Positions 6,140 through 13,793 of a stretch of 33,985 bases of DNA are shown here, in pieces. The translations under genes and the position numbers were made by a program. This DNA is from a virus. Under the pieces are notes generated by a model. That model ran no database searches. It had not been told where the DNA came from and saw only the letters and a program-made list of their open reading frames with translations. The number at the start of each line of letters is the position of its first letter. The first letter of the stretch is position 1. The stretch covers positions 1 to 33,985 of the IMG/VR virus record IMGVR_UViG_3300048586_000894; one strand, written 5' to 3'.

Positions 6140-7422
6140 CGACCACCTACCTGCCCGAGGTCCCGCTGACCCGGCTCGTCCCCCACGGTGCGAACCCGCG
6201 CCACCAGCTGCGCGACCTCGACGACCTCACGGCCAGCATCAAGGCCAAGGGAGTACTCGAGCCCCTGGTCGTCGCGCCGCTGAACGGCACGCAGTACCGC
6301 ATCATCGCCGGGCACCGCCGCCACGCCGCCGCCAAGGCAGCCGGCCTCACCACCGTCGCCGCAGTACTGCGCGAGGACCTCGACACCCCCGCGAAGCAGC
6401 TCGAGGCGATGGTCATCGAGAACGGGCAGCGCGTCGACCTGACCCCGATCGAGGAGGCCGAGGCCTACCAGGCGCTCCTCGACTTCCCCGCCTACACGGT
6501 CGCGAAGGTCGCCAAGGCCACCGGGAAGTCGCCGAAGACCATCAAGGGCCGCCTCGCGCTCGCGAAGCTGCCCGACGGCACCCGCGACCGGATCCACGAC
6601 GGCCAGATCACCCTGGCCGAGGCGAACACCCTCACCGAGTTCGTCGGCACCAAGGAGTACTCCGGCCTCGTCAAGGCCGTCGGCACCTCCCAGTTCGCCT
6701 ACGCCGTCCAGCATGCGCGGAACGCCGCGAAGACCCGCGAGCAGCGCGCCGTCGTCGTCGCGTTCGCCGACGCCACTGACGACTGGACCATCACCGACGA
6801 CTACCAGGCCTGCGGCCGCACGGTCCTGCAGAGCTGGAACGCCCCGAAGTCGATCGCCCTGCTCGAGAAGGCCCTTAAGGCGCTCACCGGGCCGCACGTC
6901 GTGCGCCGCGACTACGGCGACGGCTGGTCCGTCTGCGAGCCGCCCGCCCCGGAGGACCAGGCCCACCGGCAGCCTGACTCGCCGGAGGCGATCGCCGCAC
7001 GCGCCGCACGCGAGGCCAAGGACGCCGACCTCGAGACCGCTCGCCAGGTCCGCGCCGACTGGCTCCGCGGCCGCCTCGGCACGCTGATCGTCTCGGACAG
7101 CACACGCCTCGAGCTGCTCCATCTCCTCGTCGCCGACCGCATCACCGGCGCGGACGACGAGGACTTCGAGCTCATCGGGGCGCCGGCCACGCCGGAGGGC
7201 AAGCGCGCGTGGGACAGCGACGTCGTCGCCGCGCGCAAGGCCTGGGTCCTGACCCTCAACGAGTACCAGGCATGGAAGGCCCTCCTCGTCCTCACGTTCA
7301 ACCTCACCCTCGACGGTGCACGCACCTGGGAGGGCGCGCATCGCGAGTCCATCACCGTCGCCCAGGCCCTCGGCTACACGCCTAGCGACGTCGAGCTCGA
7401 GCTCCTGGCCGGCACCGAGTGA
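6136..7422 (+). CDS. ParB/Spo0J-like DNA-binding protein
   Basis: A 428-residue protein with a clear ParB N-terminal domain: GANPR at 18-22, the nucleotide-pocket motif GHRRHAA at 59-65, and VIENGQRVDLTPIEEAEAY at 93-111. A helix-turn-helix follows at about 119-146 (YTVAKVAKATGKSPKTIKGR). The remaining 280 residues are not a typical short ParB dimerisation tail. No ParA lies nearby, so plasmid-style partitioning is unlikely. Phage ParB-like proteins may act in replication, regulation or as nucleases. The start is set by the ATGA overlap with the MazG-like gene. Confidence 0.85.
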   Translation: MTTTYLPEVPLTRLVPHGANPRHQLRDLDDLTASIKAKGVLEPLVVAPLNGTQYRIIAGHRRHAAAKAAGLTTVAAVLREDLDTPAKQLEAMVIENGQRVDLTPIEEAEAYQALLDFPAYTVAKVAKATGKSPKTIKGRLALAKLPDGTRDRIHDGQITLAEANTLTEFVGTKEYSGLVKAVGTSQFAYAVQHARNAAKTREQRAVVVAFADATDDWTITDDYQACGRTVLQSWNAPKSIALLEKALKALTGPHVVRRDYGDGWSVCEPPAPEDQAHRQPDSPEAIAARAAREAKDADLETARQVRADWLRGRLGTLIVSDSTRLELLHLLVADRITGADDEDFELIGAPATPEGKRAWDSDVVAARKAWVLTLNEYQAWKALLVLTFNLTLDGARTWEGAHRESITVAQALGYTPSDVELELLAGTE

Positions 7423-7751
7423 CCCCCGCCGAGCAGCTCGCGCACTGGCGGGCGATCACCGACGACGCGACCGAAGGGCCGTGGCCCATCGACCACATGA
7501 ACGTCATCGGCAACGCGGCCGGATCATGGGGACCGCTCCGGTACGAAGCCCGCCGCGTCGACCACGACGCCGACTTCATCGCTGAGGCCCGCACCGCCAT
7601 GCCCGCGCTGCTCGCCTTCGCCGAGGCGGTTCTGGCGCTGGCCGATCGGCAGGAGTACGGATCGCTTCGGTGGGAGCAGCCGCTGCCCGTGCCCGAGCAC
7701 GTCGGCGACATCCGCCGCATCGCCATCGAGCACCTGGGCGGTGGGTCGTGA
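7419..7751 (+). CDS. Hypothetical early protein with Ea22-like motif
   Basis: This 110-residue protein contains DADFIAEARTAMPALLAFAE, resembling the FIAxARxxxPALL segment of Ead/Ea22-like phage proteins, small accessory early proteins of unclear function. The rest shows no recognisable domain. The GTG start is set by the GTGA overlap with the ParB-like gene, and its stop overlaps the next GTG. Assignment rests on one motif. Confidence 0.6.
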   Translation: MTPAEQLAHWRAITDDATEGPWPIDHMNVIGNAAGSWGPLRYEARRVDHDADFIAEARTAMPALLAFAEAVLALADRQEYGSLRWEQPLPVPEHVGDIRRIAIEHLGGGS

Positions 7752-8083
7752 CCGAGCAGCCCACCGCCCAGGCGTGCCCGTCTTCGACGCACCTCACCGG
7801 CGGGTTCCGCCAGCACCTCCACGCCGTGACGTGCGAGGGCGACGTCGACGACCCCCGCCACCCGCACAAGGTGCACCTCGCGCGCTGCGTCCCCACCGGG
7901 CACGTGTGCCCGTCGTGCGCCCTGGACTGGCCGCAGGTCCGCTCGAAGTGGCCCCGGCCGGGGTGGAAGCGCGACAGCGAGTACCAGCCGCCCGAGGGTT
8001 CCGCGCAGCGCATCAAGGCCGCCCTCGACACCGCCAACCGGCGCCGCCGCGAGCGCGCCGCTCGAGCAGACAAGGACTCCTGA
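7748..8083 (+). CDS. Cys/His-rich early protein, 111 residues
   Basis: The first 60 residues hold many possible zinc ligands: C10, H15, H23, H25, C29, H38, H40, C47, C54 and C57, ending in GHVCPSCALDW. One or two zinc sites are likely. The C-terminus is strongly basic (RRRRERAARADK). The GTG start follows the GTGA pattern. It directly precedes the replication protein gene with a two-base gap, suggesting a nucleic-acid-related role. Family not recognised. Confidence 0.6.
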   Translation: MTEQPTAQACPSSTHLTGGFRQHLHAVTCEGDVDDPRHPHKVHLARCVPTGHVCPSCALDWPQVRSKWPRPGWKRDSEYQPPEGSAQRIKAALDTANRRRRERAARADKDS

Positions 8084-8085
8084 CC

Positions 8086-8733
8086 GTGCCGTGGTTCAAG
8101 GTCGACGACGAGCTCCACGACCACCGCAAGGCCCGCCTCGCCGGCGCCCACGCCATGGGCCTGTGGGTGCTGTCCGGGTCCTGGTGCGGAGCGAACCCGA
8201 ACGACGGCTTCATCCCCGAGAGCGTCGTCATCCGCTGGGAGCCCAAGGCCTACCGCAAGCTCGCCGCCCGCCTCGTCGACGCCGGCCTCTGGTCCGTCGA
8301 CACCCTCGACGGCGAAGCCGGATGGCGCTTCCACGACTGGGGCGACTTCCAGCCCACCAAGGCAGAGATCGACGCCGAGAAGGCCGCCGCCCGCGACCGG
8401 ATGCGCGCACGCCGCGCCAAGGCCAAAGGCGTGGACGGTTCGCCGGATGTTCGGGCGAACACCACCACGAACACCACCGGAACCACCGACGAAGGTACGC
8501 CCGCAGTTCCTGGATCCCGGCCCGTACCGGCCCGACCCGTCCCGATCCGAGGGGGGCGGGCTACCAGCGCCACCACCGACCGACCTGAACCCTGGTGCCC
8601 CCGCCACCCCGGAGGAACCGACGACCCCTGCGGACCCTGCGGCGTCGCCCGCAAAGCCGCCCTCGCCTGGCAGCCCCCCACCCCCATGCCCCCATCAGTC
8701 GCCGAACTCCGCGCCCAGGGCGTGATCCGTTGA
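8086..8733 (+). CDS. Actinophage replication initiation-like protein
   Basis: A 215-residue protein beginning PWFKVDDELHDHRKARLAG and continuing AHAMGLWVLSGSWCGANPND, an N-terminal winged-helix-like domain frequent in actinobacterial prophage replication proteins. Residues 88-115 are basic and helical, and the Pro/Thr-rich middle is probably disordered. The C-terminus carries WCPRHPGGTDDPCGPCG, a likely zinc knuckle. The GTG start leaves a two-base gap after the upstream stop, the only non-overlapping junction in this operon. A role as origin-binding protein or helicase loader is inferred from the N-terminal resemblance. Confidence 0.65.
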   Translation: MPWFKVDDELHDHRKARLAGAHAMGLWVLSGSWCGANPNDGFIPESVVIRWEPKAYRKLAARLVDAGLWSVDTLDGEAGWRFHDWGDFQPTKAEIDAEKAAARDRMRARRAKAKGVDGSPDVRANTTTNTTGTTDEGTPAVPGSRPVPARPVPIRGGRATSATTDRPEPWCPRHPGGTDDPCGPCGVARKAALAWQPPTPMPPSVAELRAQGVIR

Positions 8734-9428
8734 CTGCACCGGTCTGCGCGCTGCGCCACAGCACCCCGAAGCGAGCCCTCAGCTACGCGCTCGTCTGCGC
8801 CTCCCACGACCGCAGCATCCGCGAGGACCTCGTCGACATCGGCCTGCTGTACGCACTCCTCGACGACGTCAGTGAGCCCGGGTCGGTCGTCATGGACGAC
8901 CTCGTCCGCTACGCCAAGCGCCCCGACCCACCCGCCCCAGTCCGCCTCGAGGTCGCCACCCTCCGCGACACCCGCACCACCTGGGATGTCACAGACCCCG
9001 ACTCCCTCTCCGTCCTGGCCACCTTGGCTGGCTGGGCCGACATCGTCCGCGACGAGCTGCGACTCAGCGCACCCGGTCGTGCAACCGTCACCCGCGAGCT
9101 CGAGGTGCTCGTCACCCAGCACGACCTCGTCATCACTCAGGCCTGGGTCGACGAGTACGCCAAGGACATTCACCGAGCGGCCGCGGCCCTGCGGCACGCC
9201 TGCGGCGAGTTCGAGCGCACACCGTCCGTCGGCTCCTGCCCCGTGCCACCCACGCCGGCACAGATCCTCGACGCAGCTGTGCACCACCAGCCCGAACCCG
9301 GACCTTGCGGCGGCCCACTCTTCCCCGACCGTTACGGCCTCATGCGCGTCCGCTGCGCGCGCTGCGGCGAGGTGTGGGACGAGGACGACCTGCGGCGCCT
9401 CGGCCTGGTGCTCAGGTCATCCCGCTAG
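8730..9428 (+). CDS. Hypothetical protein with C-terminal zinc ribbon
   Basis: A 232-residue protein, last of the early operon. Most of it is helical and unrecognised. The end holds GPCGGPLF followed by MRVRCARCGEVW, a two-knuckle zinc ribbon, with a further cysteine in GSCPVP about 40 residues earlier. No ATG or GTG suits the start; TTG at 8730 gives the four-base TTGA overlap that the operon pattern predicts. A nucleic-acid-binding or replication accessory role is possible but not shown. Confidence 0.65.
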   Translation: MTAPVCALRHSTPKRALSYALVCASHDRSIREDLVDIGLLYALLDDVSEPGSVVMDDLVRYAKRPDPPAPVRLEVATLRDTRTTWDVTDPDSLSVLATLAGWADIVRDELRLSAPGRATVTRELEVLVTQHDLVITQAWVDEYAKDIHRAAAALRHACGEFERTPSVGSCPVPPTPAQILDAAVHHQPEPGPCGGPLFPDRYGLMRVRCARCGEVWDEDDLRRLGLVLRSSR

Positions 9429-9440
9429 CGTCTCCCCGTG
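9426..9440 (+). promoter_or_regulatory. Candidate leaderless promoter (TAGCGT-N6-GTG)
   Basis: TAGCGT at 9426-9431 fits the TAnnnT -10 box and ends six bases before the GTG of the next gene, the spacing expected when transcription starts at the start codon. No Shine-Dalgarno sequence precedes that GTG and no clear -35 is visible. Confidence 0.45.
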
Positions 9441-10091
9441 ACAGCCGACCAATGGACCCTTGTGATCGCACTCGTGAGCTTGCCGGCATCCCTAGCGACC
9501 CTCGCGATCGTGCTCCGAACTGAGCTTGAATCCAAGCGCCGATGGCCAGCGGTCATGTGGGACTTCCGCCGCTACGGAACGGCGGAGATCAACGGAACGG
9601 ACGTCCACGTGGCCGAATTGGTGCAGTTCGGGGGAGGCGCGACCCGAGTGTTCGGCTTCCACACGGTCGGGTTTCGCGTGCATCCCACGGAGGACCGGAG
9701 ACTCCGGGGCGACATCCGCGGCGAGGATAGGCTCCCTCTGTTCGTCGAGTCCGCAGACCCGGACAACGCCTGGATCGTTGTGTCTCACCTCCCACGCGAT
9801 GACTCCCGATGGATGACCGTCCAGTGGTTGCCGCTCGAACCTGCGGGCGAGGCACTCAGCGCCACCCTGGAAGCCGACTGGGAGCGCACGGCGCGAGAAG
9901 CACGCACCGTGCGCGGCCGATTCGGGCGCCTCTGGCGCAGGGTCGCTGCTCGCCCCTTGATCCGGCCCGTAGGCCCCGGCGGATACCCGATCGCCCGAAT
10001 CAAGATCGGCGCAGGAAGCCCCGACGATGTGAAGTCCGTCTACTCGATCGTCGAGTCCACCGATCCGGAGTCAGGTCTGCTGCGCGTGTAG
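9438..10091 (+). CDS. Membrane-anchored hypothetical protein (possible moron)
   Basis: A 217-residue protein of unknown function. Residues 6-26 (WTLVIALVSLPASLATLAIV) form one N-terminal membrane helix; the rest looks soluble and beta-rich (HVAELVQFGGGATRVFGFHT, then WIVVSHLPRDD). Base composition is less extreme than in the flanking operons. It sits alone between early and late regions, with a candidate leaderless promoter and no ribosome site, the profile of a lysogen-expressed accessory gene. Superinfection exclusion or envelope modification is possible but unsupported by homology. Confidence 0.65.
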   Translation: MTADQWTLVIALVSLPASLATLAIVLRTELESKRRWPAVMWDFRRYGTAEINGTDVHVAELVQFGGGATRVFGFHTVGFRVHPTEDRRLRGDIRGEDRLPLFVESADPDNAWIVVSHLPRDDSRWMTVQWLPLEPAGEALSATLEADWERTAREARTVRGRFGRLWRRVAARPLIRPVGPGGYPIARIKIGAGSPDDVKSVYSIVESTDPESGLLRV

Positions 10092-10122
10092 AACGGGCAC
10101 ACCCGCTGTTCCGCGCGCCGCC

Positions 10123-10151
10123 TTGACCTGTCGAGACGCTCGTGCGACTCT
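10123..10151 (+). promoter_or_regulatory. Candidate late promoter
   Basis: TTGACC (10123-10128), 17 bases, GACTCT (10146-10151). The -35 is good and the -10 weak. A start near 10158 would place the hairpin at 10160-10187 at the very 5' end of the packaging and structural transcript. It is the only TTGAC-type box I noted in the space before the HNH gene. Confidence 0.4.
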
Positions 10152-10159
10152 CCTCGTGC

Positions 10160-10187
10160 AGAGCCATGCCCGGAAGGGTGTGGCTCT
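10160..10187 (+). other. 12-pair hairpin with GNRA tetraloop in the late leader
   Basis: AGAGCCATGCCC (10160-10171) pairs with GGGTGTGGCTCT (10176-10187), ten Watson-Crick and two G-U pairs, capped by GGAA, a GNRA-class tetraloop. No T-run follows. It lies 21 bases before the HNH gene. It could stabilise the mRNA 5' end, be a protein-binding element, or be part of the packaging site. Confidence 0.55.
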
Positions 10188-10208
10188 TGGCTATTCCGGG
10201 GAGGTGCG

Positions 10209-10502
10209 ATGCCCCGGACCAACGGCACCACCACCCAGCGCGGCTACGACGCCAAGCACAAGGCCGAGCGCAAGCGCCTCGAGCCCATCGTCGCCAGAGG
10301 CGAGACACCGTGCGCGCGCTGCGGGGAGCTCATCGTCCCGCCCGAACCGTGGGACCTCGGCCACACAGACGATCGCACCGTCTGGACCGGGCCCGAGCAC
10401 CAGGACTGCAACCGCGCCGCCGGTGCACGCAAGCGCAACGCCAGAGCACGCCGCTCCCACCCGCCGGCACGGCCGCGCATCCGACCCGAGCGCGACTGGT
10501 GA
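10209..10502 (+). CDS. HNH endonuclease (packaging-associated)
   Basis: This 97-residue HNH nuclease has C35 and C38 (TPCARCGE), the catalytic H52 in DLGHTDD, and H64/C67 in GPEHQDCNRAAG, the order of the small phage HNH family next to terminase. In HK97-like phages such proteins work with the terminase large subunit to cut cos and are required for DNA maturation. It has a good ribosome site (GGGGAGG just upstream) and starts the late gene order HNH, TerS, TerL, portal. The basic tail probably contacts DNA. Confidence 0.9.
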   Translation: MPRTNGTTTQRGYDAKHKAERKRLEPIVARGETPCARCGELIVPPEPWDLGHTDDRTVWTGPEHQDCNRAAGARKRNARARRSHPPARPRIRPERDW

Positions 10503-10602
10503 CGCGGCTCGCGAGCTTTTGAAGCTCGACGGCGCGCGACCCCGCAGTCGAGAAGAAAGTTCTCTCCCCACACGACCAGGGCAGCGCTGCCAGGGAGGCG
10601 TC
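10503..10602 (+). other. HNH-TerS intergenic spacer with small hairpin
   Basis: CGAGCTT (10512-10518) pairs with AAGCTCG (10522-10528), and GAGAA (10550-10554) faces TTCTC (10560-10564). Part of the stretch is less GC-rich than its surroundings. Together with 10092-10208 it is the natural place to look for the cos site, but no cos sequence was recognised. Confidence 0.35.
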
Positions 10603-11025
10603 ATGGCCGACCGCCGATGCGCTGCCTGCGCCAAGATCCTGACCTCGAGCAACCCTCGTCAGCGGTTCTGCGACTCGACGTGCCGCGCGAACGGTGCGAA
10701 GCGCCGCGCGAAGGGCGTGCCGGAGGCGCTCGTCACTGTGCTGCCGACGCCGGATGCCCCGGAGGAGCCGGCGCAGCTGGGCGGCGACGTCTACACCGCC
10801 ACGCTCGCCGAGCTGGTGGACGCCGACCGGGCCGACACGGCTCGCGGTCGCGCGGCTCTCGCGCTGGCGCGGCGCATCGACCTGGGCCTGGACACCGGCT
10901 CGGCGCTCGCGTCAGCGGTGAAGACGCTCGGCGAGACCATCGACGCCGCGACCCGCGGCGCGCGCCGGCAGGAGACAGAGCTCGACCGAGTGAGGCGACA
11001 GCGTGACGAGAAGCGCCACGCTTGA
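10603..11025 (+). CDS. terS: Terminase small subunit, probable
   Basis: A 140-residue protein between the HNH nuclease and the large terminase. It opens with a zinc-knuckle motif (C6, C9, C23, C27: RRCAACAK, RFCDSTC), followed by basic residues. The rest is helical (TLAELVDADRADTARGRAAL onward), suiting oligomerisation. TerS recognises the packaging site and loads the motor. The ATG at 10603 has GGGAGG upstream. Its end overlaps the terL start by 23 bases. Assignment rests on position, size and a DNA-binding N-terminus. Confidence 0.75.
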   Translation: MADRRCAACAKILTSSNPRQRFCDSTCRANGAKRRAKGVPEALVTVLPTPDAPEEPAQLGGDVYTATLAELVDADRADTARGRAALALARRIDLGLDTGSALASAVKTLGETIDAATRGARRQETELDRVRRQRDEKRHA

Positions 11026-12460
11026 GCTGATCCCGCCCCTGTTCTCGTGGGTGCCCGAGCGGGACTACACCCTCGGCCCGGAGGTCGGCGAGGTCGCGGC
11101 GATGGCCGGCCTCCCGCCGGACCCCGAGCAGCAGCTGATCCTCGACGCGACCTTCGCGGTCCGCGACGGACGCTCCGCCTCTCGCGACATCGGGGTCTGC
11201 GCACCGCGGCAGAACCTCAAGACCGGTGCGCTGAAGATGATGGCGCTGGGGTGGCTGTACGTCACCGAGGAGCGGCTGATCGTCTGGTCGGCGCACGAGT
11301 TCGGGACGTCGCAGGAAGCGTTCCGCGACATGTGCGAGCTGATCGAGGGCACGCCCGACCTCGACCGTGAGGTCAAGCAGATCCACCGCGGCAACGGCGA
11401 CGAGGCGATCGAGCTCACCGGCGATCGGCGACTGAAGTTTAAGGCGCGCACGAAGGGCGGAGGCCGCGGCCTCACGGGGAACCGCATCGTCCTCGACGAG
11501 GCGATGTACCTCAAGGCCGCGCACATGGGTGCCCTGGTGCCCACGCTGCGCGCTGTCCGCGACCCGCAGCTCGTGTTCGCCGGGTCAGCGGGCATGGCGG
11601 ACTCGCATGTGTGGCGTGACGTCCGGGATCGCGGCCGCGCCGGCGGCGACGAGTCGCTGGCGTGGAACGAGTGGGCCAGCGACGCCGAGCCGGGTGGCTG
11701 CCTGCTCGAGGACTGCTCGCATCGCCGCGACGTCGAGGGCTGCGCCCTGGACGACGAGGAACGGCTGCGGCGCTCGAACACGGCGCTGGATCGCCGGATC
11801 ACGCTCGAGACGCTGCGCGACGACCGGCGCACGATGCCGCCGGAGGAGTACGCGCGGGAGACGCTCGGCTGGTGGGATCCGCCAGCCGTCGATGAGGACG
11901 CCTCGGTGTTCACCGAGGAGCAGTGGCTGGCCTGCGGCGACGTCGAGTCGGCCGCGGTCGGTCGAGTCGCGTTCGCCGTCGACGTCGCACCCGACGGGCA
12001 GCGGGCGTCGATCAGCGTCGCCGGCGTCCGCGCCGATGGCCTGCCGCACGTCGCGGTCGTCGACTCGAGGGACGGGACGGCGTGGGTGCCGGCCCGCGCC
12101 GCGCAGCTGCTCGCCGACCACGACGCCGTGGGTCTAGCGCTGGATCCCGGCGGCCCGGCCGGGGCGCTCCTCAAGGGACTCGAGAAGGCCGGCGTGGAGC
12201 CCCTGCAGATCAAGACGCGTGAGCTCGTCCAGTCGTGCGGTCGGTTCTACAACCTCGTCGAGGAGCGCGGCCTGCGCCACCGGGACGAGGGCGCGCTGCT
12301 TGATGCCGTGCTCGGTGTGAAGAAGCGGTTCGTCGGCGACGCATGGGCATGGGCGCGCAAGGAAGCGACCGTCGACATCACCCCCCTGTACGCGGCCACC
12401 GTGGCTCTCTGGGCCGCGAGCTCCGGACTCGACTACGACGTGCTCGACAGCATCTACTGA
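11003..12460 (+). CDS. terL: Terminase large subunit
   Basis: A 485-residue packaging motor and nuclease. The ATPase half has a Walker A-like loop CAPRQNLKTGALK (residues 66-78), Walker B IVLDEA (162-167), and GGGRGLTGNR before it. The nuclease half shows acidic metal ligands D327 (AFAVDVAPD), D381 (ALDPGG) and D434 (LLDAVLGV), an RNase H-like arrangement. Cysteines at C233, C238 and C247 lie between the domains. It resembles Terminase_1-type proteins of actinophages. The Walker A position that is usually Gly in RQNGKT is Leu here. The GTG start lies inside the end of terS. Confidence 0.93.
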   Translation: MTRSATLELIPPLFSWVPERDYTLGPEVGEVAAMAGLPPDPEQQLILDATFAVRDGRSASRDIGVCAPRQNLKTGALKMMALGWLYVTEERLIVWSAHEFGTSQEAFRDMCELIEGTPDLDREVKQIHRGNGDEAIELTGDRRLKFKARTKGGGRGLTGNRIVLDEAMYLKAAHMGALVPTLRAVRDPQLVFAGSAGMADSHVWRDVRDRGRAGGDESLAWNEWASDAEPGGCLLEDCSHRRDVEGCALDDEERLRRSNTALDRRITLETLRDDRRTMPPEEYARETLGWWDPPAVDEDASVFTEEQWLACGDVESAAVGRVAFAVDVAPDGQRASISVAGVRADGLPHVAVVDSRDGTAWVPARAAQLLADHDAVGLALDPGGPAGALLKGLEKAGVEPLQIKTRELVQSCGRFYNLVEERGLRHRDEGALLDAVLGVKKRFVGDAWAWARKEATVDITPLYAATVALWAASSGLDYDVLDSIY

Positions 12461-12469
12461 GGAGGCAGC

Positions 12470-12640
12470 GTGCGCGCCAAGGTCACGACCGTGCTCGACC
12501 TCCTGGGCACTGCGCTCCTCGTCTGCGGAGTCGCCGTGCTCGCCGGGCTCGGCTGGGGCTTGGTCGCCCTCGGCATCGGGTTGATCGCCGTCTCCTGGGG
12601 CCTGTCAGGTCGCCCGACGGTCAAGCGCGGTGAGCTGTGA
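12470..12640 (+). CDS. 56-residue two-helix membrane protein
   Basis: A short frame with a strong ribosome site (GAGGAGG ending at 12465), GTG start, and a four-base GTGA overlap with the portal gene. The product has two hydrophobic stretches, about residues 9-27 and 29-46, between basic ends (MRAKV and GRPTVKRGEL). Small membrane genes between terminase and portal occur in other actinophages. Function unknown. Confidence 0.65.
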   Translation: MRAKVTTVLDLLGTALLVCGVAVLAGLGWGLVALGIGLIAVSWGLSGRPTVKRGEL

Positions 12641-13782
12641 GCCTGTTCTTCGAGCGCCGCGACCTCAGCTACCAGGACGTCTGGGGCAGTGGGCGCGAGG
12701 CACCTCTCCTGGGGTCGAGCATCGAGTCGGCGCTGCGGCTGGTGCCCGTCTATGCGTCCACGTCGCTCATCGCCGACACGATCTCGACGCTGCCGCTGCG
12801 CGTCTACCGCGACCTCGGCGACGGGGTGCGGGATCGCGTGCGGACGCAGCCGAAGCTCGTCACGGCCCCCGGGCCGCATGGCGGGCGAATCGCGTGGGTG
12901 CACCAGGCGCTCACCTCGATGCTGCTGCGGGGGAACGCGACCGGCATCATCCTCGCGCGCGACTCCTCGGGAACGCCGAGCGTCGTCGCTTGGCAGCACC
13001 CGGACCAGGTGCAGATCGACGAGAGCGGTTACCTGCCGCGGTTCGTCGTCCGCGGGGTCGAGGTTCCGCTCACCGAGATCATCCACATCCCGGCCTACGT
13101 GCTTCCTGGGTCGATCGTGGGCCTCTCCCCGCTTCGGCTGTTCCGGATGCAGATCGAGGCCGGCCTGCAGGCGCAGCAGTTCGGGCTGAACTGGTACCGC
13201 AACGGTGTCGCCCCGGCCGGGAAGCTGCGCAACAACCGGAAGACCATCGACTCCAAGGACGCGGACAAGGTCAAGAAGCGGTTCAAGGAGGCCGTCGCCG
13301 ACGGGGACCTCTTCGTCACCGGTGAGGACTGGGACTACGAGGCCCTCACGGTGAACCCCGCCGACGCCCAGTTCCTGGCGCAGATCAAGGCGTCCGCCAC
13401 GCAGCTCGCCGCCGTGTATCGCATCGCGCCGGAGGACGTCGGCGGTGAGGCCGGCGGCAGCCTTACCTACTCCACCCTCGAGCAGAACGACCTGAAGTTC
13501 GCCAAGCGCGCGATCCTCCCCTGGACCGCGCGGTTCGAGGAAGCGCTCACCAACGTCCTGCCGCGCCCCCAGTACGCCCGGTTCAGCCTTGACGCCATCT
13601 CCCGCGCGGACCTCAAGACCCGCATGGAGGCGCACAAGATCGCGCTCGACACCGGCCTCGAGACCAACGACGAGGCCCGCGCGCTCGAGGAGCGCCCGCC
13701 GCTCACACCCGAGCAGATCGACCAGTGGCAGACCATGTACGGCCCTCGCAAGGGCACACCGACCAGCACGGCAACCGCGTGA
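12637..13782 (+). CDS. Portal protein, HK97 family
   Basis: A 381-residue portal protein, the dodecameric ring at the capsid vertex through which DNA passes. Family hallmarks include SALRLVPVYASTSLIADTIS near the start, the LLLRGNATGIILARD-type segment (here SMLLRGNATGIILARD), HIPAYVLPGSIVGLSPL, and AAVYRIAPEDVGG followed by SLTYSTLEQNDLKF. Length is close to other HK97-type portals. The GTG start overlaps the preceding stop. A 13-base gap follows before the protease gene. Confidence 0.93.
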   Translation: MSLFFERRDLSYQDVWGSGREAPLLGSSIESALRLVPVYASTSLIADTISTLPLRVYRDLGDGVRDRVRTQPKLVTAPGPHGGRIAWVHQALTSMLLRGNATGIILARDSSGTPSVVAWQHPDQVQIDESGYLPRFVVRGVEVPLTEIIHIPAYVLPGSIVGLSPLRLFRMQIEAGLQAQQFGLNWYRNGVAPAGKLRNNRKTIDSKDADKVKKRFKEAVADGDLFVTGEDWDYEALTVNPADAQFLAQIKASATQLAAVYRIAPEDVGGEAGGSLTYSTLEQNDLKFAKRAILPWTARFEEALTNVLPRPQYARFSLDAISRADLKTRMEAHKIALDTGLETNDEARALEERPPLTPEQIDQWQTMYGPRKGTPTSTATA

Positions 13783-13793
13783 GGAGCCCCGTC

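Noticed and set aside
6136-7422. Plasmid-type partition system
   Set aside because: No ParA gene and no parS-like clustered repeats were seen near the ParB-like gene; the rest of the window is plainly a phage.
13741-13793. Longer start for the protease at 13725
   Set aside because: It lies inside the portal gene; the ATG at 13794 has GAGGAG upstream and follows the portal stop.
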